Positions 30,075 to 43,500 of a DNA stretch of 64,000 bases are shown piece by piece. Position 1 is the stretch's first letter. Each line of letters opens with the position of its first letter. The position numbers and the translations under genes are program-made. The notes beneath the pieces are model-generated. The model was not told the origin of the DNA and ran no database searches. It worked only from the letters and a program-made list of their open reading frames with translations. The stretch is from Dirofilaria immitis (Eukaryota; Nematoda; Chromadorea; Rhabditida; Onchocercidae): contig JAKNDB010000087.1 of NCBI GenBank assembly GCA_024305405.1, forward strand, positions 9,364,501 through 9,428,500, given 5' to 3'.

Positions 30075-30740
30075 TCATGAAAAATATAAAATATTTCGAT
30101 TTCTCCTACAGTCGTTTTTCTACCAATCTTATTATGCAAGAAGAAATAATTGGATAGCACAGACTTTGACTTTTGTGGCGTATACTGTAGAATATCGTAA
30201 CATACATAATAAACATTGCATTAAATATGAATAATAACCAAACATAAAATAGTCTGCAGTATTATAAGCAAATAAACATTACCAAATAATTTTTAATTAA
30301 AATTTACTGCGGAGAAGTGGAAAGTGAAAAGAATTGGCTACTATGATATAGAAATTTCTGATTACTAATACGAATTCAGAAGCTTATTCAGAAACTTTGG
30401 AGTTTAGTAATTTTAAGTTTAATTTTAAAATTTGCTGAAATTTAAATAAAATGCTACCTTTACCAAGTTTCTCCTTCCACATTTGCGGAACATCTTTCTC
30501 AAGCCAAGTTCCAAGCAAGAAATTTTCTTAAAGCTTTGTAAATTTCAATATATTAGAACGAATAGAATTCCAACTGGCATGAAGTTTTAATATTTGAAAA
30601 AGAAATTGCTGATAATTATGAGCTCAAATTCCGAAATTGCAAGTGCAGTGGATGGTGAGAGTATACTAATATTTAAGAGAATAATAATTTAATCACTAAA
30701 TGAAATTTCCATTTTCTTTGCAACCGCCATTGGGAATTCT
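30075..30740 (-). pseudogene. Broken 7TM chemoreceptor-like gene 3
   Basis: A remnant of the TM5 exon (about 30110-30250) and of the extracellular-loop exon (about 30440-30545) align with 24701-24853 and 25092-25208. Sequence at about 30590-30740 matches the 5' flank of the intact receptor (26530-26780), so the exons for TM1-TM4 appear deleted. The 3' end is cut by arm B at 30061. Confidence 0.65.
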
Positions 30741-32183
30741 AATAATATTGTCATTGCCATCGTCGCTGTTACTATTCATTGATCAAATGTTTAATTGCTG
30801 AACTCAAAATGTTTAGTCCTCAACTAATTTATTTTTTATAATAATTTCTTTTGTTTTCCGTGTGAATCAGAAGCATAGATTTCTTTCATTTTATTTCCTT
30901 ATTAGTCAGTATTGGTTCGTAACAAAGTGCGACATCAGATAATGTAGCAATTTATAAAATTTCATAAGAGGATTTAAATTTCTGAGCAAAAGTGCTTCAT
31001 GTGTTCTTTACAAATTTCAGATTTTTCTTTTTCTTTTTGAAACTTATAAAATCAATTCTTTTATTATGTATACATGCAACGTTCTTCATTCAGGTATTAA
31101 TAATCGAATTGTATTTAAAATGTAAAAGGAAATGAAATCGCAGAAATAAGTTAGAAATCACTTCAGAATGAATTCTCTATTGCTTCCAGTCATTGCTTCT
31201 GAAAGTGCTGGTTTCTTTCATTTTATTTTCTTATCAAGAACTTCTTAATGAAAATAGAATTGATACGAGTAATGCAATAAAGCTGAGACAATTTTGAAAT
31301 ATAAAATCTATTAATATCAGAAAATTATATAACAACGGGTGTCATTAATATATGTTTATATTTACATTTAGAAAACGGATTTTTGATCAATTATAAAAAT
31401 TATATTTATAATATAATTCCTTTATTCTAATAAAATTAAACCTACGCATATTGCTAGGAATTAATCAACAAAATATAAACAAATATGTTTTTCTTAAGTC
31501 TGAAATGAAGGAGAATTAAACGATAAAGTAAGAAATATGAACACATTTGATGAACCACTCTATATGTTTTATAAAAATATCTTCCAATTGTTATTACAGT
31601 CTATAAATCTCATCAGTTCCATTATGCCATTTCTGATAAATAGGTATCAAAATTTTGTATATCAAAGTTTTAAACGAAAGCTTCCGTAATAACATTAAGA
31701 AACTTTAAATGAAGGAAAATTTATACTGAATTTGTTATTCCAAGATGATCTTAATGTCTTAAAAATACTTTAAGGTTTGAACGGAACAATGATAAAATTA
31801 TTATTCATCAGATATCTTCACAATGTAAAAGAATGCAATTACAAAATGAAGCCAAATAAAAATGTCACTGCAATATCATTTTAATTGTTGCAACATTTTT
31901 TGGGCGTTATTAAATTAATTGAAAGATGTAAATGAAAATAATAAAAACTTAACATCAGAAACAAATAAACATATAAATTATTATATTAGATATGTTTCAA
32001 ATTCTTTTGAGATGCTCATTTTTAAAGCAATCAATGATACAAATGATATTTTATGACATTGCATGCTTCATTGTAATAAATGATATGCATGATAGGAAAT
32101 ATGACGAAGCAATTTGTGGAAATTTTCGATGTAATATTAATTATTTTAAAGAATAGTAATTATTGAAAGATTATTTTGATCAT

Positions 32184-32880
32184 TTTTTTAGCATTTTTGA
32201 GTTATTGTTCATTACGTCAATAAAAAAAAAAGTATTTCTTTTCGAAAAAGTACCAAATTAAAGATATTAATTACTGGCAGCAGTTCCACATTATTCATAT
32301 ATTTTATATACAGAATTAGAAATCAAAAATATGTAGTCCTTATTAACAATTGTTCCTTTGTCCTTTGCAATATCATTTTATAATGAAAATTAGTTAATGA
32401 ATGAATAATTATAACATAAGCATGTCTCTAATTATGCATAAAACAACTCACTATATAGATTGCAATCTGTAGTATTTCAGGCAATACAATACAATTCCTG
32501 TATCTCGAGAAAATTACCAATTTAATTGCCATTAGTTGGTAGAACTCTATCAATTATTGAAGTATTTTATACGTGAGATTATATATCGAACAAATTAATT
32601 TTTATGATATTAAACTTTCATTCGTTGCAATATCATTAGGTGAATAAAGTAACTTACCACATAGATTGTTTGTAATCAGTAATATTTCAGCGCTGCAAAG
32701 CGATAAGAACAAATGTGAGCCTGTAAAGTTGCCTTGTCCTCTATACGGTAGCTATAAGTATGTTACCGACAATACCGTACACCAGAAAAGCGGTAAAAAT
32801 AGAAATGCTATGTATTTTGTAATCTTGTGATACTCGTCTCTTATATTTAATGCATTTGTCATATTTCCTTTATAGCAAGT
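32184..32880 (-). pseudogene. Broken 7TM chemoreceptor-like gene 4 (inside arm B')
   Basis: Carries the same TM1-containing exon and early stop as the pseudogene at 12332-15360, because it is the duplicated copy of that region. It has no TM3-TM7 exons of its own. Homopolymer lengths differ slightly from the source. Confidence 0.7.
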
Positions 32881-33455
32881 TGCAGAATAGTGGTGCATAC
32901 GACGGGGACGGGGTCGCGATTCTGTTAACCGATATGATTTGTAAGCATTAGTACAGCAGAAAGGGAGAAATTTTAATGCTTGAAATACGAGCTGTTGAAA
33001 ATTGCGATCGACGATAGAAGTCTACTAATATTTGGAATGATGCGAAATGAGATTTTTATTCCCTTTGCAACTATCATAGAAACTGCTAATGATAGTCACT
33101 ACCGTTTCATCTATCAGATTAAATGTTTGGATCATTGTTTTCTAAGCCGATTATGTCAATTTATGAATTAATTTCAATTCTAAACTAACTCAATTTGTGT
33201 AATAATTTTTTTTCTTCATTATTTAAACCACTGTTATATATATAAGATAAAATAAATTAAAAATGATCAATTATTTGTAATGTAAAAGAAAATAATTTAC
33301 TGTATGTCACTTCACAATTCTGATAGAACTTATGAATTGAGTTTAATTCTAAACAAATTCAATTTGTTTAGTAATTTCTCTCTTTTTGCTGCATCAATCT
33401 TTCAGAAGTAATTATCTAATCAAAGAGATATAAAGCAAAATAAATTGGAAACAAT
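32184..33455. repeat. Inverted duplication 2, arm B'
   Basis: Reverse-complement copy of 11751-13020, with sharp edges at TTTTTTAGC (32184) and ACAAT (33455). Confidence 0.93.
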
Positions 33456-34874
33456 TAACCGATTGTGTAAGGAAATATATTATGTAAAGAAAATTAGTTG
33501 AAAACAATCAGCCAGTCAAGAAATATGTAACTTTGAAGTCGCACTTCTTCATAGTAAGTAAAAATAAAATAATTCAATACGATAATCGATAATGGGATCT
33601 AAACTTTTCGCGAAATCTTGTCATTAATATCAAATTTTTTTTTAAAATTTCTTTGCCAAAAATTCTACGAACAAAATTGATACGTGCATAATTGTGGAAC
33701 ATGATAAATAATAAATAATCAAAAAAATTAATTATTAACATTACCATTCTATTTTCTAAAGGTCAAATAACATTAATATGTGAATAAAATATAAAACACA
33801 GAATTATGTTACACTTCTCAAATGCCAACAATAAGCAATAACTGTGAATATTTGTCACAAAATTTGGACCGCCGTTAACAGTTGCACACCATAGCGATCT
33901 TATTTTTAAGGATTATTGGAAGATCGTTTCTCAAAATAACGATATTAGCACAATATTATAAGAATAGAACTGTGATTTCCTAATTTATTTTCTTTCACAA
34001 TATAATTGGTTGATTTATTTTATTTTGTTTTGTATAATTTAATTAATTTAATTAATATTAAAATACTTTTATCCTAAAAAAGTCCAGTCAATATACATTA
34101 TTGGGTTGTATTATTGGGAACAGTTGTTATCTAATTTAATTCAAATATTCAAAATATCACGACGAGTAATTAATAAAATATGAAATAAAATTGAATAAAA
34201 TAAAATCTAAATAAAATCAAAAATATGTGCAGACTTACGATTCACTACTCCCATTTTATATCATAAAAAGATTCTGGAAAACTTTGGTCATATACATATG
34301 GCACTTCTAATAAATATATATTAACAATTGGATGCCATGGTACTAAATTTTAAATTAAATGAGGCTATGATATGAAACAGTATCATAGTAATGCTTGCAA
34401 CCGAATAAAGAAATTTTTTACTCCAAATCACTTCAAGAAATTTTGAGTAAAAAAGATTTTTGTTGAAATTATTCCATATATATTATTTAATTTACTATAC
34501 TATATTTATCCATGCAATTGTTTTTTTATAATGAAATTTTTCGAAATAATTCCCACACTATTTTGAATTTTCATTCATTTAGTTTACAAATGCGAATAAT
34601 CAAAAATTTGCTGAAATAATTTTAATGTAAAAAAAAAGAGAAATGGTGATAAATGTTCTGTAATGCAACAAAAGAATGATATTCGATTATTTTAATACTC
34701 GTTTTATATTCAAAGTGTTTTCGGGATTGGCTACATAACAGATTTAATTGTACATGAAGAATAATAGTATTAATTAAAAACTTATCTGTCTAAAATGCTA
34801 GACAATATCTATATTATGTTAACATTCCAGATTATTTACTATTGATAATGAAATATTCTGAATTACTTGTTGAT

Positions 34875-35090
34875 TTTATCTATTCCGAATTATTTATTCC
34901 TTTATTATTATATTTTGGAATTATGTTCTTTTTATCCAATCCGAATTGCTAATCCTTTTTAGCCATTCCGGATTACTTGTTCTTTCTTGTCCATTCCGAA
35001 TTGCTTGTTCTTTCCATCCATTTCGGATTATCCGTTCCTTCTATCCATTCTGGATTGCTTGTGCTTTTATCGATTCTGCATCATCTCATT
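34875..35090. repeat. Degenerate tandem repeat, about 27-31 bp unit
   Basis: Seven or so imperfect units built around the word CCATTCCGAATTGCTTGTTC with substitutions and small length changes. The short open frame across it is a by-product of the repeat. Confidence 0.75.
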
Positions 35091-36350
35091 CTAAAAGCAT
35101 TGCTATTTAAAAGTATTAAAAAATTGTTTGAACAAATTTTATTTCAAAAATTTGCATAAAGTCCGAAAACATTCAAACTATTGACAATTATTCTGAATAT
35201 TTTATCCATATTTGGAATGATTCTTTTGTAGCTACTGTAAGGGACTTTTTAGGTATAACTTACAATCATAATGTCATTATTCGCTGTGTGTTGACTGCTT
35301 GAGGTTGTGTCTGGTGCCGTTGAGTGCGGTCTACGTACGTGTTGTATTTTGTCGGAATGCCAAGAGGTCTATACTAAACAGGTATGATATGTCTATAGCA
35401 AGCGGGTGTGATATGAAACATATATATGTTTGTATGTGCACGTAAAAGGATGTCAAACTTGCATAATATGAACAATAAATGTATCCATTTATATTTTATA
35501 CGTATATGTGGAGCACATTTATATATTCAGGCTGCTGACGTATTCATATGTTCCAGATGTACTGGCACATAAGAATACTGTTATCAGAATTTTAGTGCAT
35601 TCATGAAACGAAACGTTTTCTCTTCAGCATATTATGACAAATGAAGATTGGTTAATTGATAGCTTAAAAGTTTGAAATTTTGTGGCGATGCAATTCGCAC
35701 TTAATTTATCACTTTGTAACTTCTATTACATTAACTTTTCCATTTCTTGTAAACATCTTCATAATGCGAGAAGTTTTAAATTTTATAGTTTTTTCTCTTA
35801 GTACGATATATTGAGATAATTGATCATAATTTCGTAATAATTCTCTTGCGAAATTATGATTTCTATCGTTTTCTCTGCATATTTTTAGGCACAATTTTTT
35901 ATCAAGTCGGGGACATGAATTTGTTAGTTTAGGAAAGTATAAATTTTTCTTGAAATTTTCATGATATAAAGAACTTTTGTGACATGTAATAACTTGAATT
36001 TTATGCGAGAAATAAAAGTTTGTTAAAGATCAGAAATAAAGTTTCCACATTTTTATTTATTTCTGAGAAAAATCAAATATATTTCCATAAAGTTCATCTT
36101 TTTATCTTATTCCATTATATAAACGATTTCAAGTTTTACTGAGTTCATATACGTGACGTGAGTAAATAATGTAAGGAATTTATATAATTACCTGAATTTA
36201 TTATAGATTTACGATAAAAAAAAAGACATTGACGTATTGAAGTTCTCCAGCTGAACACCATTCTTATTAAATATGTAAAATCTTTGTATTATTTATTAAA
36301 TGTGCGAAAATATTGAGTTTATTGGAAAAGACTTTACTAATTTAGATATA

Positions 36351-36364
36351 TTTTGAAATTACAG
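36351..36364 (+). promoter_or_regulatory. Probable trans-splice acceptor of the Y-box gene
   Basis: TTTTGAAATTACAG lies 48 bp before the first ATG (36413), with no upstream coding exon recognised. This fits spliced-leader addition; it could instead be an ordinary acceptor of an unseen 5' UTR exon. Confidence 0.45.
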
Positions 36365-36412
36365 CGGCTTCGAGTCGAGTATAAGTCAGGCGATTTGACT
36401 TGAAGGAAGAAT

Positions 36413-39400
36413 ATGTCGAGCGGCGTCCCAGTACCGCTAGCCCGCATGGCTAATGAACAAAAGGTTTCTTTACTACTATTATTTTTTTCAAGATTTTTAT
36501 TTCAAGTGTCTCAAAAATTGAAGTTCTATGAAGTATCTCAAAAATTGAAATCCTATGATCTGCTGCGATGAATTTCTTCTATCTACTGTAATACAGTTTT
36601 TCAAAAGTTTTCGATTAATATTTAGCGCTACTATCAAGTATGAAGGATTAATTATCATAAACTTAGGTAAAAAGAATCGAATACTGGAATTAGAAATTTA
36701 AGATTGAAGTAGTTGTAGTTTTTACAGATGAGAATAAGCATTGTGAAACTAAATTTTGATGTGAACAATCGAATAAAGCAACGTTGTACAAACATTTATT
36801 TTTTTTTTTGAAAATTCTTGTTTCCTGAAGTCCATGTGGGCTTTTATGATATCACACTTATTATTCATTTACTATAAGTTGTTTTTATTTGGAAAAAATT
36901 ATATTTGCTGATGAGTTTTTTTGAATAAATTTTTTGTAGCTCTTCGATCAGCACTAGTTTATTTGTTATCTTTCTAACATTCGGTGTTTTACGGATTGAT
37001 CGCTATCTTAAAGAACGATGCAAGATAGATTTTGGCATTTGTTCCAAAAATCATATTTTGTTAATGAAATCCCAAATATTTCCAGCTGGACGGTAAGAAG
37101 GAAAATATCGACACGAATGGTAACATCCGAGATATTAAAAACGCTAACAAAGTAATCTTTATTTTCTACTTTACCATTAGTGTTCTGTGGATGCGATGTA
37201 CCCTTTTACTGCCATAATGATATCTTGTTATATGTCAATTGGTCGTGCAGAAGTTTTTCTTCAATAATCCTGTAGAAATTGCTAGCTTATTCAAATGATT
37301 CACTTAACCATGGATTTGCATTATTGCTTTCCAAGTTCGAATATCTCGTTTGATCTATTTAAATGGATAATATTTATCTAAAATTCTTTCCATTCCCTGA
37401 AATCTAAATTATTTTATATATTAAATTCATTTTTAATGCTAAAAATGTAATGATTAATTTTAAGGAACGAAACATTAATATTAAAGGATTGCGTCGTTTG
37501 CGTAATATCGATGAGGAGCGTCGTCTTGCCTGGGAAATAGAACAAGCGAAAAAGCCTATTCTTGAGAAAGGTAAATTAATAATTGCTATCTATAAGAGAA
37601 GTGTTTCATTCTGAAATATTATTTATGCGTGATTTCGTTCTTTGTTCTGAAGCATAGGCAAAAGCTGCATTATTGACCTTTAGTTGTGTAATTCTCAAGA
37701 AATAATTCGATCAGTTTTTACTGAACTACAACTATCAAATTCATATTTATTTTGCTGAAATAAAAATTGATCAGAAAACTTATTTACAGGTGTAAAAGGC
37801 AAAGTCAAGTGGTATAGTGTCCGATACCACTACGGGTTTATTGCACGCGATGACGATAAGGAGAATGACGTATTTGTGCATCAGGTATGTTCATGTGTAA
37901 ATTTGACTGAATTTTTCAACCGTTAGTTTTTCAAAATTGTTTTTACAGTTAAAGATTTGGATAAGCTATGATGTCCTTGGTTTCGTTCTTATTAAAATGA
38001 TGATTACATCACGATTGATAAATATTTTAAAATTATTGAGGCAATAGATTTTATAGCTGTGTTTGATTTCATTTAAATAAGGGTTAATGCAATCAGTATT
38101 TCAGACAGCTATTGCAAAATCGCGGATCATTAAGTATTATCTACGTACCCTAGGGGATGGTGAAGAAGTCCTCTTCGACATCGTTGAAGGAAAGCAAGGT
38201 CCTGAAGCCGCTAACGTTACCGGACCGAATGGTGCTGAGGTATTGCTTTAAATATTTAAGATCCAAAAGTACGATCTTATTTCATCATAATAAAAAGCAT
38301 CAAAATGATTCTAATAAATCAAAATTGCCTTATTTTAAATTTATGACATTGAATAATTTTTTTACTAAAGTCTTTATATAAACGCAATAATCTGACTCAT
38401 ACTTTAGGTTCGTGGTAGCAAATACCACAATTTTCAGTTTTACAGTTTTCGTCGTCGCTTGGCATATAATCGTGAACGAGCAGCTCATCAGGAAAATGAG
38501 AAATGTATGTTACTTTTTGCATAATCTCGTTGTAGATTTATCTCGATAATGAACTAACAAATCGAATTATTTATTATTTGATATTTTTAATTGTCATGCC
38601 AATCAAAGTTCTCAGCAATAATATTAGGGCAATATATTTTAATAACAAAACATGGAGCATTAGTTTAAGATTGAAGTTATCTATTCAGATCGACGTGATG
38701 GGCAAAGCCGCAAGCCAAACGAAAACAAGGGGATGATAATGCAGACATAAAAAGCCAAATTGTGAACGTCGGCGACGCATTCGAAATTTTAGAGGTTGTT
38801 AATTTTTATTATTTCTGTGCCTACTCATTAATATTTGAATGATTTTTTATCACGTAACTGCATGAGATTCATAAATATTTTTCTTTGTAGAAAAACTTTC
38901 AGAAATTGAATCTGTTCTTAATTTAAGTGTTAAAGTGCTAGTTTCCAGTTAGATTGATTTTTTTATGTTTCTTTTGCAGCTCGTCGTCCACCAATTGTTG
39001 CAAAGAAATCGGCTAGTGGTGGTGGAGATTGCGGTGAAGGTGAAAATGGTGGCGGAGATTCGAAGAAGGAAAGCAATCACAATAATGTGGGCAATGGTGC
39101 CCATAGCGAAGGCCGTGGAGATGCTCATCGGCCAACACTCAAGAGTAGTTTTCAAATTCCAAAATTTGAGCAAAACTACTGTTTCTTATTTCTTCCTAGT
39201 TTTCGTTCCTACAAAGTTCTCTTTAATGGATTCCTAACCATATATCATACAATATGACAATGGATGTACAGGAGAACGATGTGAGTATAGTTAGTTGTAA
39301 ACAAAAGTCAAATAAATGATTTATTTAGATGATGCAACGCGTCGTCGTTCAACAGCTACTACGGATGCAAGTCAATCTGATACGGAAGTTACAGAAAAGG

Positions 39401-39438
39401 AAATTAAGAATGCTGATGCTGCTATAGGGAGTGAATAA
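36413..39438 (+). CDS. Y-box / cold-shock-domain RNA-binding protein
   Basis: Binds mRNA through one cold-shock domain, with roles in mRNA storage and translation; related to C. elegans CEY proteins. Nine exons: 36413-36463, 37086-37151, 37465-37570, 37789-37884, 38105-38239, 38408-38504, 38689-38794, 38980-39144, 39329-39438; about 310 residues. The domain reads [20 protein letters not shown], then DVFVHQ, then [22 protein letters not shown]1 (normally K/N-GYGFI) is HYGFI here. The C-terminal half is Arg-, Gly- and acidic-rich, as in Y-box tails ([22 protein letters not shown]). The N-terminal extension (exons 1-3) is charged and unassigned. Exon 7 (38689-38794) loses one base at about 38700-38702 (G run) and one at 38749-38753 (A run); restoring both gives an Arg-rich frame that joins in phase with both neighbouring exons. 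All other junctions are phase-consistent. Confidence 0.9.
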
Positions 39439-39492
39439 GTAGCGAAAGAAAAGGAAGTAAGGAATCATTATCGTACGGCTGACTTAATATAC

Positions 39493-39498
39493 AATAAA
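39493..39498 (+). terminator. Polyadenylation signal AATAAA
   Basis: Canonical hexamer about 55 bp after the Y-box stop codon. Confidence 0.6.
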
Positions 39499-40141
39499 GC
39501 TGTTTTAATGGTTTAGCTATTTTGTTCACTAATTGTTTGTTTTAGACTGTTATTATATGTATACATACAGCTTAGCTTTTCAGCTGCTTCAACATATTAT
39601 TTGAATTTTATATTTGCATAAAAAAACAAAGCACTATGAAATGTAATATGCTTTATGAGCAATACATTATACGGTCAGAGAGTGAATGGTTCATTTACTG
39701 TTAATGAAATAGGATATCCTTTCAATTATTTCATTTGTACTTTCAACAGGATAGAGCTGTATTATTGAATGTATTCCATCGTATGTTCTAATGAATAAAT
39801 TATCGTTTATAATTGAACGTTTTAATTCTTGCAAGTTTATGGTATAGATTGGGCAATATCTCGGGATAGTTATTATTTTGTCACTGATTTCTACTTTGTT
39901 TGGTGTCGTTATGTAAATTTCACTCGAGACTGAGTGTCACGAGCATTCAAGATAAATGGTGAATAACTGGAATAAAAATTTGCAGTTTTCCTTCGAAGTT
40001 CTATTACACTTTTTGCTATAAGATTTGTTAAAATTGTATCAGGGGATTGTTATATAAATAGATGAGCAACTATTTATAGATACTAATATATGGTAGAAGT
40101 AGAGCAGCAATTATACCTGTTTATACAAGCATTATTCGTGA

Positions 40142-40262
40142 TAGTAAGTCTGCGGCGGATGCCGGATATAATCTTACCAAGCGTTCCCGTGTTTGTGCGC
40201 CTTACCTGGGGCAGAATCCCTTAACAACGGTTTTTTGCTCAATGATACGCAGAACAGAAGTT
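40142..40262. other. GC-rich unassigned patch
   Basis: About 120 bp clearly richer in G/C than its surroundings (GTCTGCGGCGGATGCCGG and CCTTACCTGGGGCAGAATCC). The minus strand holds a perfect splice-donor consensus (CCCCAG/GTAAGG) at about 40214, and the plus strand has a short open frame. It lies beyond the last peroxidase exon. It could be an exon of an unrecognised minus-strand gene or a small RNA gene; I cannot assign it. Confidence 0.35.
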
Positions 40263-40564
40263 GTTCATTATCTGGTCAGCATCTTTTATTACATGTTCAA
40301 CAAATGAATTACTTTTGCTACTATTAAACAAAGAACTTGTCCAGGTTGTTGTGTCACGTTGTGAAAATTTTAGGATTATTTAATCAAGCCAGAAAATATC
40401 ATTTCAGTTCCTTCGCTTTATGAAAGAATTTCTCGATGAGATTTGATCAGTAGAGTTACGGGAAGATAAATGTATAGAAAGAAGAAAATTAGCGATAAGA
40501 ATGGTACTTTAGCTTTTAGTCTGGTTTACTTCTAACAATAAAAAGATTCCTTTATCACATGGCA

Positions 40565-43500
40565 TTAAGTTGACTTCCAAAAGAAATGAGCACATTGTAC
40601 GATGCACGATGTATCCTGAAACAACAATATTCTGCTTTTAAGTGATATGATTATATTCAAGTATGATAACATTAATTAGAAAAGATAGTAAAAGATGGTA
40701 GAAAAATATAATTTCGAAAATTGGCAATAAGATTTCATTTTAATTTCAATAGATTAATTTGAATAACATGATCATTTTCATACAAACCTTCATGATTTCA
40801 GTTAAAAGATACTGACTGAATAAAGCTATACAATTTTTAATCGTTACTGTAGCACATTGAGACTGAAATAAATTTGATTATAACTTTCCCAATATGTCAG
40901 TAGTTTAATAACGCAATATTAACGAATAAATTTGATATAAAAAGTTGAATAAGTTGTAAGTTTTATTTGATTTACACATATTATTTATGTTAATCAAATA
41001 AATTGATATAATTAGTAATTTATGACAATTACGTACCCCTTTGGTAGTACATGTACATGATTGGCAAGGTGATACACGTTTTGTTTCATCAAATGATATT
41101 ACAATATTACCGACATAACAAAGAGCTAAAGAATTACTAAATAATATTTCTTTTCGCGAATTTAATTTTTTTTATTTTACCAAAAATTAAATGATTGCTA
41201 AAAAATTAGTTGTAAAAATTTGACTTTTCAAAGTAAGCATCTAAAAGTATCGAGGAAAAAGAACAATAGGAATAAAAAAGATAATTTCGATGATGTTTTT
41301 AGGTACATATAATTAATTATCTGTAATAAACAATCATTTTAATATGAAATAAAACTAACGCCTATCGATCCACTGATCTAAATTAATATGCTTCAAATGA
41401 GTACATGAAATCGGAGCATTCCTAAAATTGATCCATTTTAATATGCCATTTTTTTTTCATAATTTTGACGAAGTTCATTTAACTTCACATATAATTAATA
41501 TCAGCGATCTTTCACATTGGAACAAATTGATGGTGACAGTATCCGTTGGAATTAGTCGGATTATCTGATAGTTTATATGTTATTAATTACTTGATTATAT
41601 GCGGATAAACGTAAAAATAATCTCAAACAGTTGCCTGAACGGAGAAATTGATAACGTTGAAGTTTGTAATCCTATTATTTAATCCAATAATGGCTTGTTG
41701 TTTTATCCTAATTGATTAATAAATGATACTATCCTTCCGATTTGAAAATTTTAGAAAAATATACACTTTGTATTGCAAGATGCCAAACTTTAGGGAAATT
41801 TGTTGATAGATTATAACTTAGAGTAAGTCAAATTAATAATATTATAAATTTATAATTCAAATAGCAAAAGTAAAATTACACAAGTTCATCGGGTAGTAAA
41901 AATACATTTGGTTGTATCTTTAGGAATTGACTATTGGCACATAGAAGTGAAGCTAGCGTTACCTTCCTGATTTCGGTAAGTTGATCTGAAATTTGAATAA
42001 GAATTGATATATTCTATAATCCATTATAATTTAATTTAGTTTAATTCATTTAAACAATATGCGCCAAATGACGGCATTATAATATATTTAGATGATTCGA
42101 AAATGATTAGAATTTTTTGATGGATAAACTATGCTGGATATATCAGCGCTAAATTGATATTAGATTTTTGGATTATCTATTAAATTTCAACTTGAATGCA
42201 TAAAAGTTTCTTTTTCTTGTTTTGTATTTGATAAAATAAAAACAACAATATTCTAACTAATTCTAATCACTTTCGAAACATCTAACTATATTATAATATA
42301 GCGCAATGTAGACAAAGACAAATAAACTCTAATATACATAGTAATTTTTTAATTTGATAGAAAAAAAAATCACAAATAAGATTTACTTGGTGAAAAACGT
42401 GTTCCATACAAATCATTTTCGTAGTAAAATCGATCGCACTTTTTTGTACGATGAAATTGTTCGGCGATAATACAAGCCATTGTTGGTGGTAGTAGTGCTC
42501 CTAAAGAGAAATAAGAAAGTATATTCATATTTAAAATCTTTGAAACATTTAAAATCCTTTAAGTTTCGATTTCTTTTATCTTATTCTTCATCTTACCTTC
42601 AATGGGTCTTTCGCAAAGTAATCCAGGGAACAAATCGATATCATCCACACTCTTATATAAACTTTTTAATGCTATCACTGCTGATTCATTCATTTCATTT
42701 AACAGATCAGAGAAATCTTTGGCTGCACCAATACCGCATAATTTTCTGAAGTATGGAGAAAAATATTTGATGGAAATAAGTTTAGTTGCTTTATTACAAT
42801 TAGGATACTTTTTTTTCGTTTAATTTAAACCTTCAAAATTTCCTTAAAAAACGAACTGAGAAATATAAAAAATTGAGACTAGCAACGATTGATTATTTAT
42901 TCAAATATAAATAAGCATACCATAATTAGAATACATTTATTTTCGTGCATATTCAAAATCAGTATCTCTATCAATAATAATAAGTTTTAATAATTAAATT
43001 ATATGAAGTACAAAACATTCCTTATTAGACAGCGAAAAATATTAGTACCGGAAAGCATTATAAGGTTGTACTCCATGATCGCGAGCTCTCAATATATTTA
43101 GACTAATAAGATCCATTCCAGAAAATGGTTCACCTCGACGACCAAACAAATGATTTCTTAACGCAGTAGTAATATGTCTATCGAAAGCCATTGCCGGTGT
43201 ACCAAGCAAACCAACAAGTAATGAATCGATACTACCTTTAAAATTTCATTCATATAATCTAGCAATAACAATTAATCAGAAATAATTCTTTCTACAAAGG
43301 TGATTATTTCATATTGTACAAAACGAGAAACATTGGAATTTGAAGCAATCAAAAGTTAAATAAATTTTACTTAGGTTTAATTATCAAAATGAAATAGCTC
43401 ATTGTTAAATGAAATGATTAGTACTGGTTATGCTCTCATTGCTACATATTTGTCGAGATTGAATAGCTCAAATTATGAGAGTATCATAGAAATGACGAGA

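Larger units (their letters stand above)
33456..36400. other. Intergenic between receptor region and Y-box gene
   Basis: No gene recognised. It includes a degenerate tandem repeat (34875-35090) and a patch of higher GC at about 35270-35420 that could be regulatory. The last part should hold the Y-box promoter. Confidence 0.5.

Noticed and set aside
5920..33455. A single giant palindrome from a fold-back chimeric read
   Set aside because: The order of the arms is A, A', inverted A, inverted A', and the spacers differ; one fold-back cannot give this. Misassembly of another kind is still possible.
38965..39237. 90-codon frame beginning [12 protein letters not shown]
   Set aside because: It is a shifted reading of the Y-box exon at 38980-39144; the other frame gives the expected Arg/Gly-rich tail and matches splice phases.
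40195..40225. Possible U1 snRNA, because of TTACCTGG
   Set aside because: Only the few bases that mirror a splice donor match; the rest does not follow U1 and no Sm site in the right place was seen.
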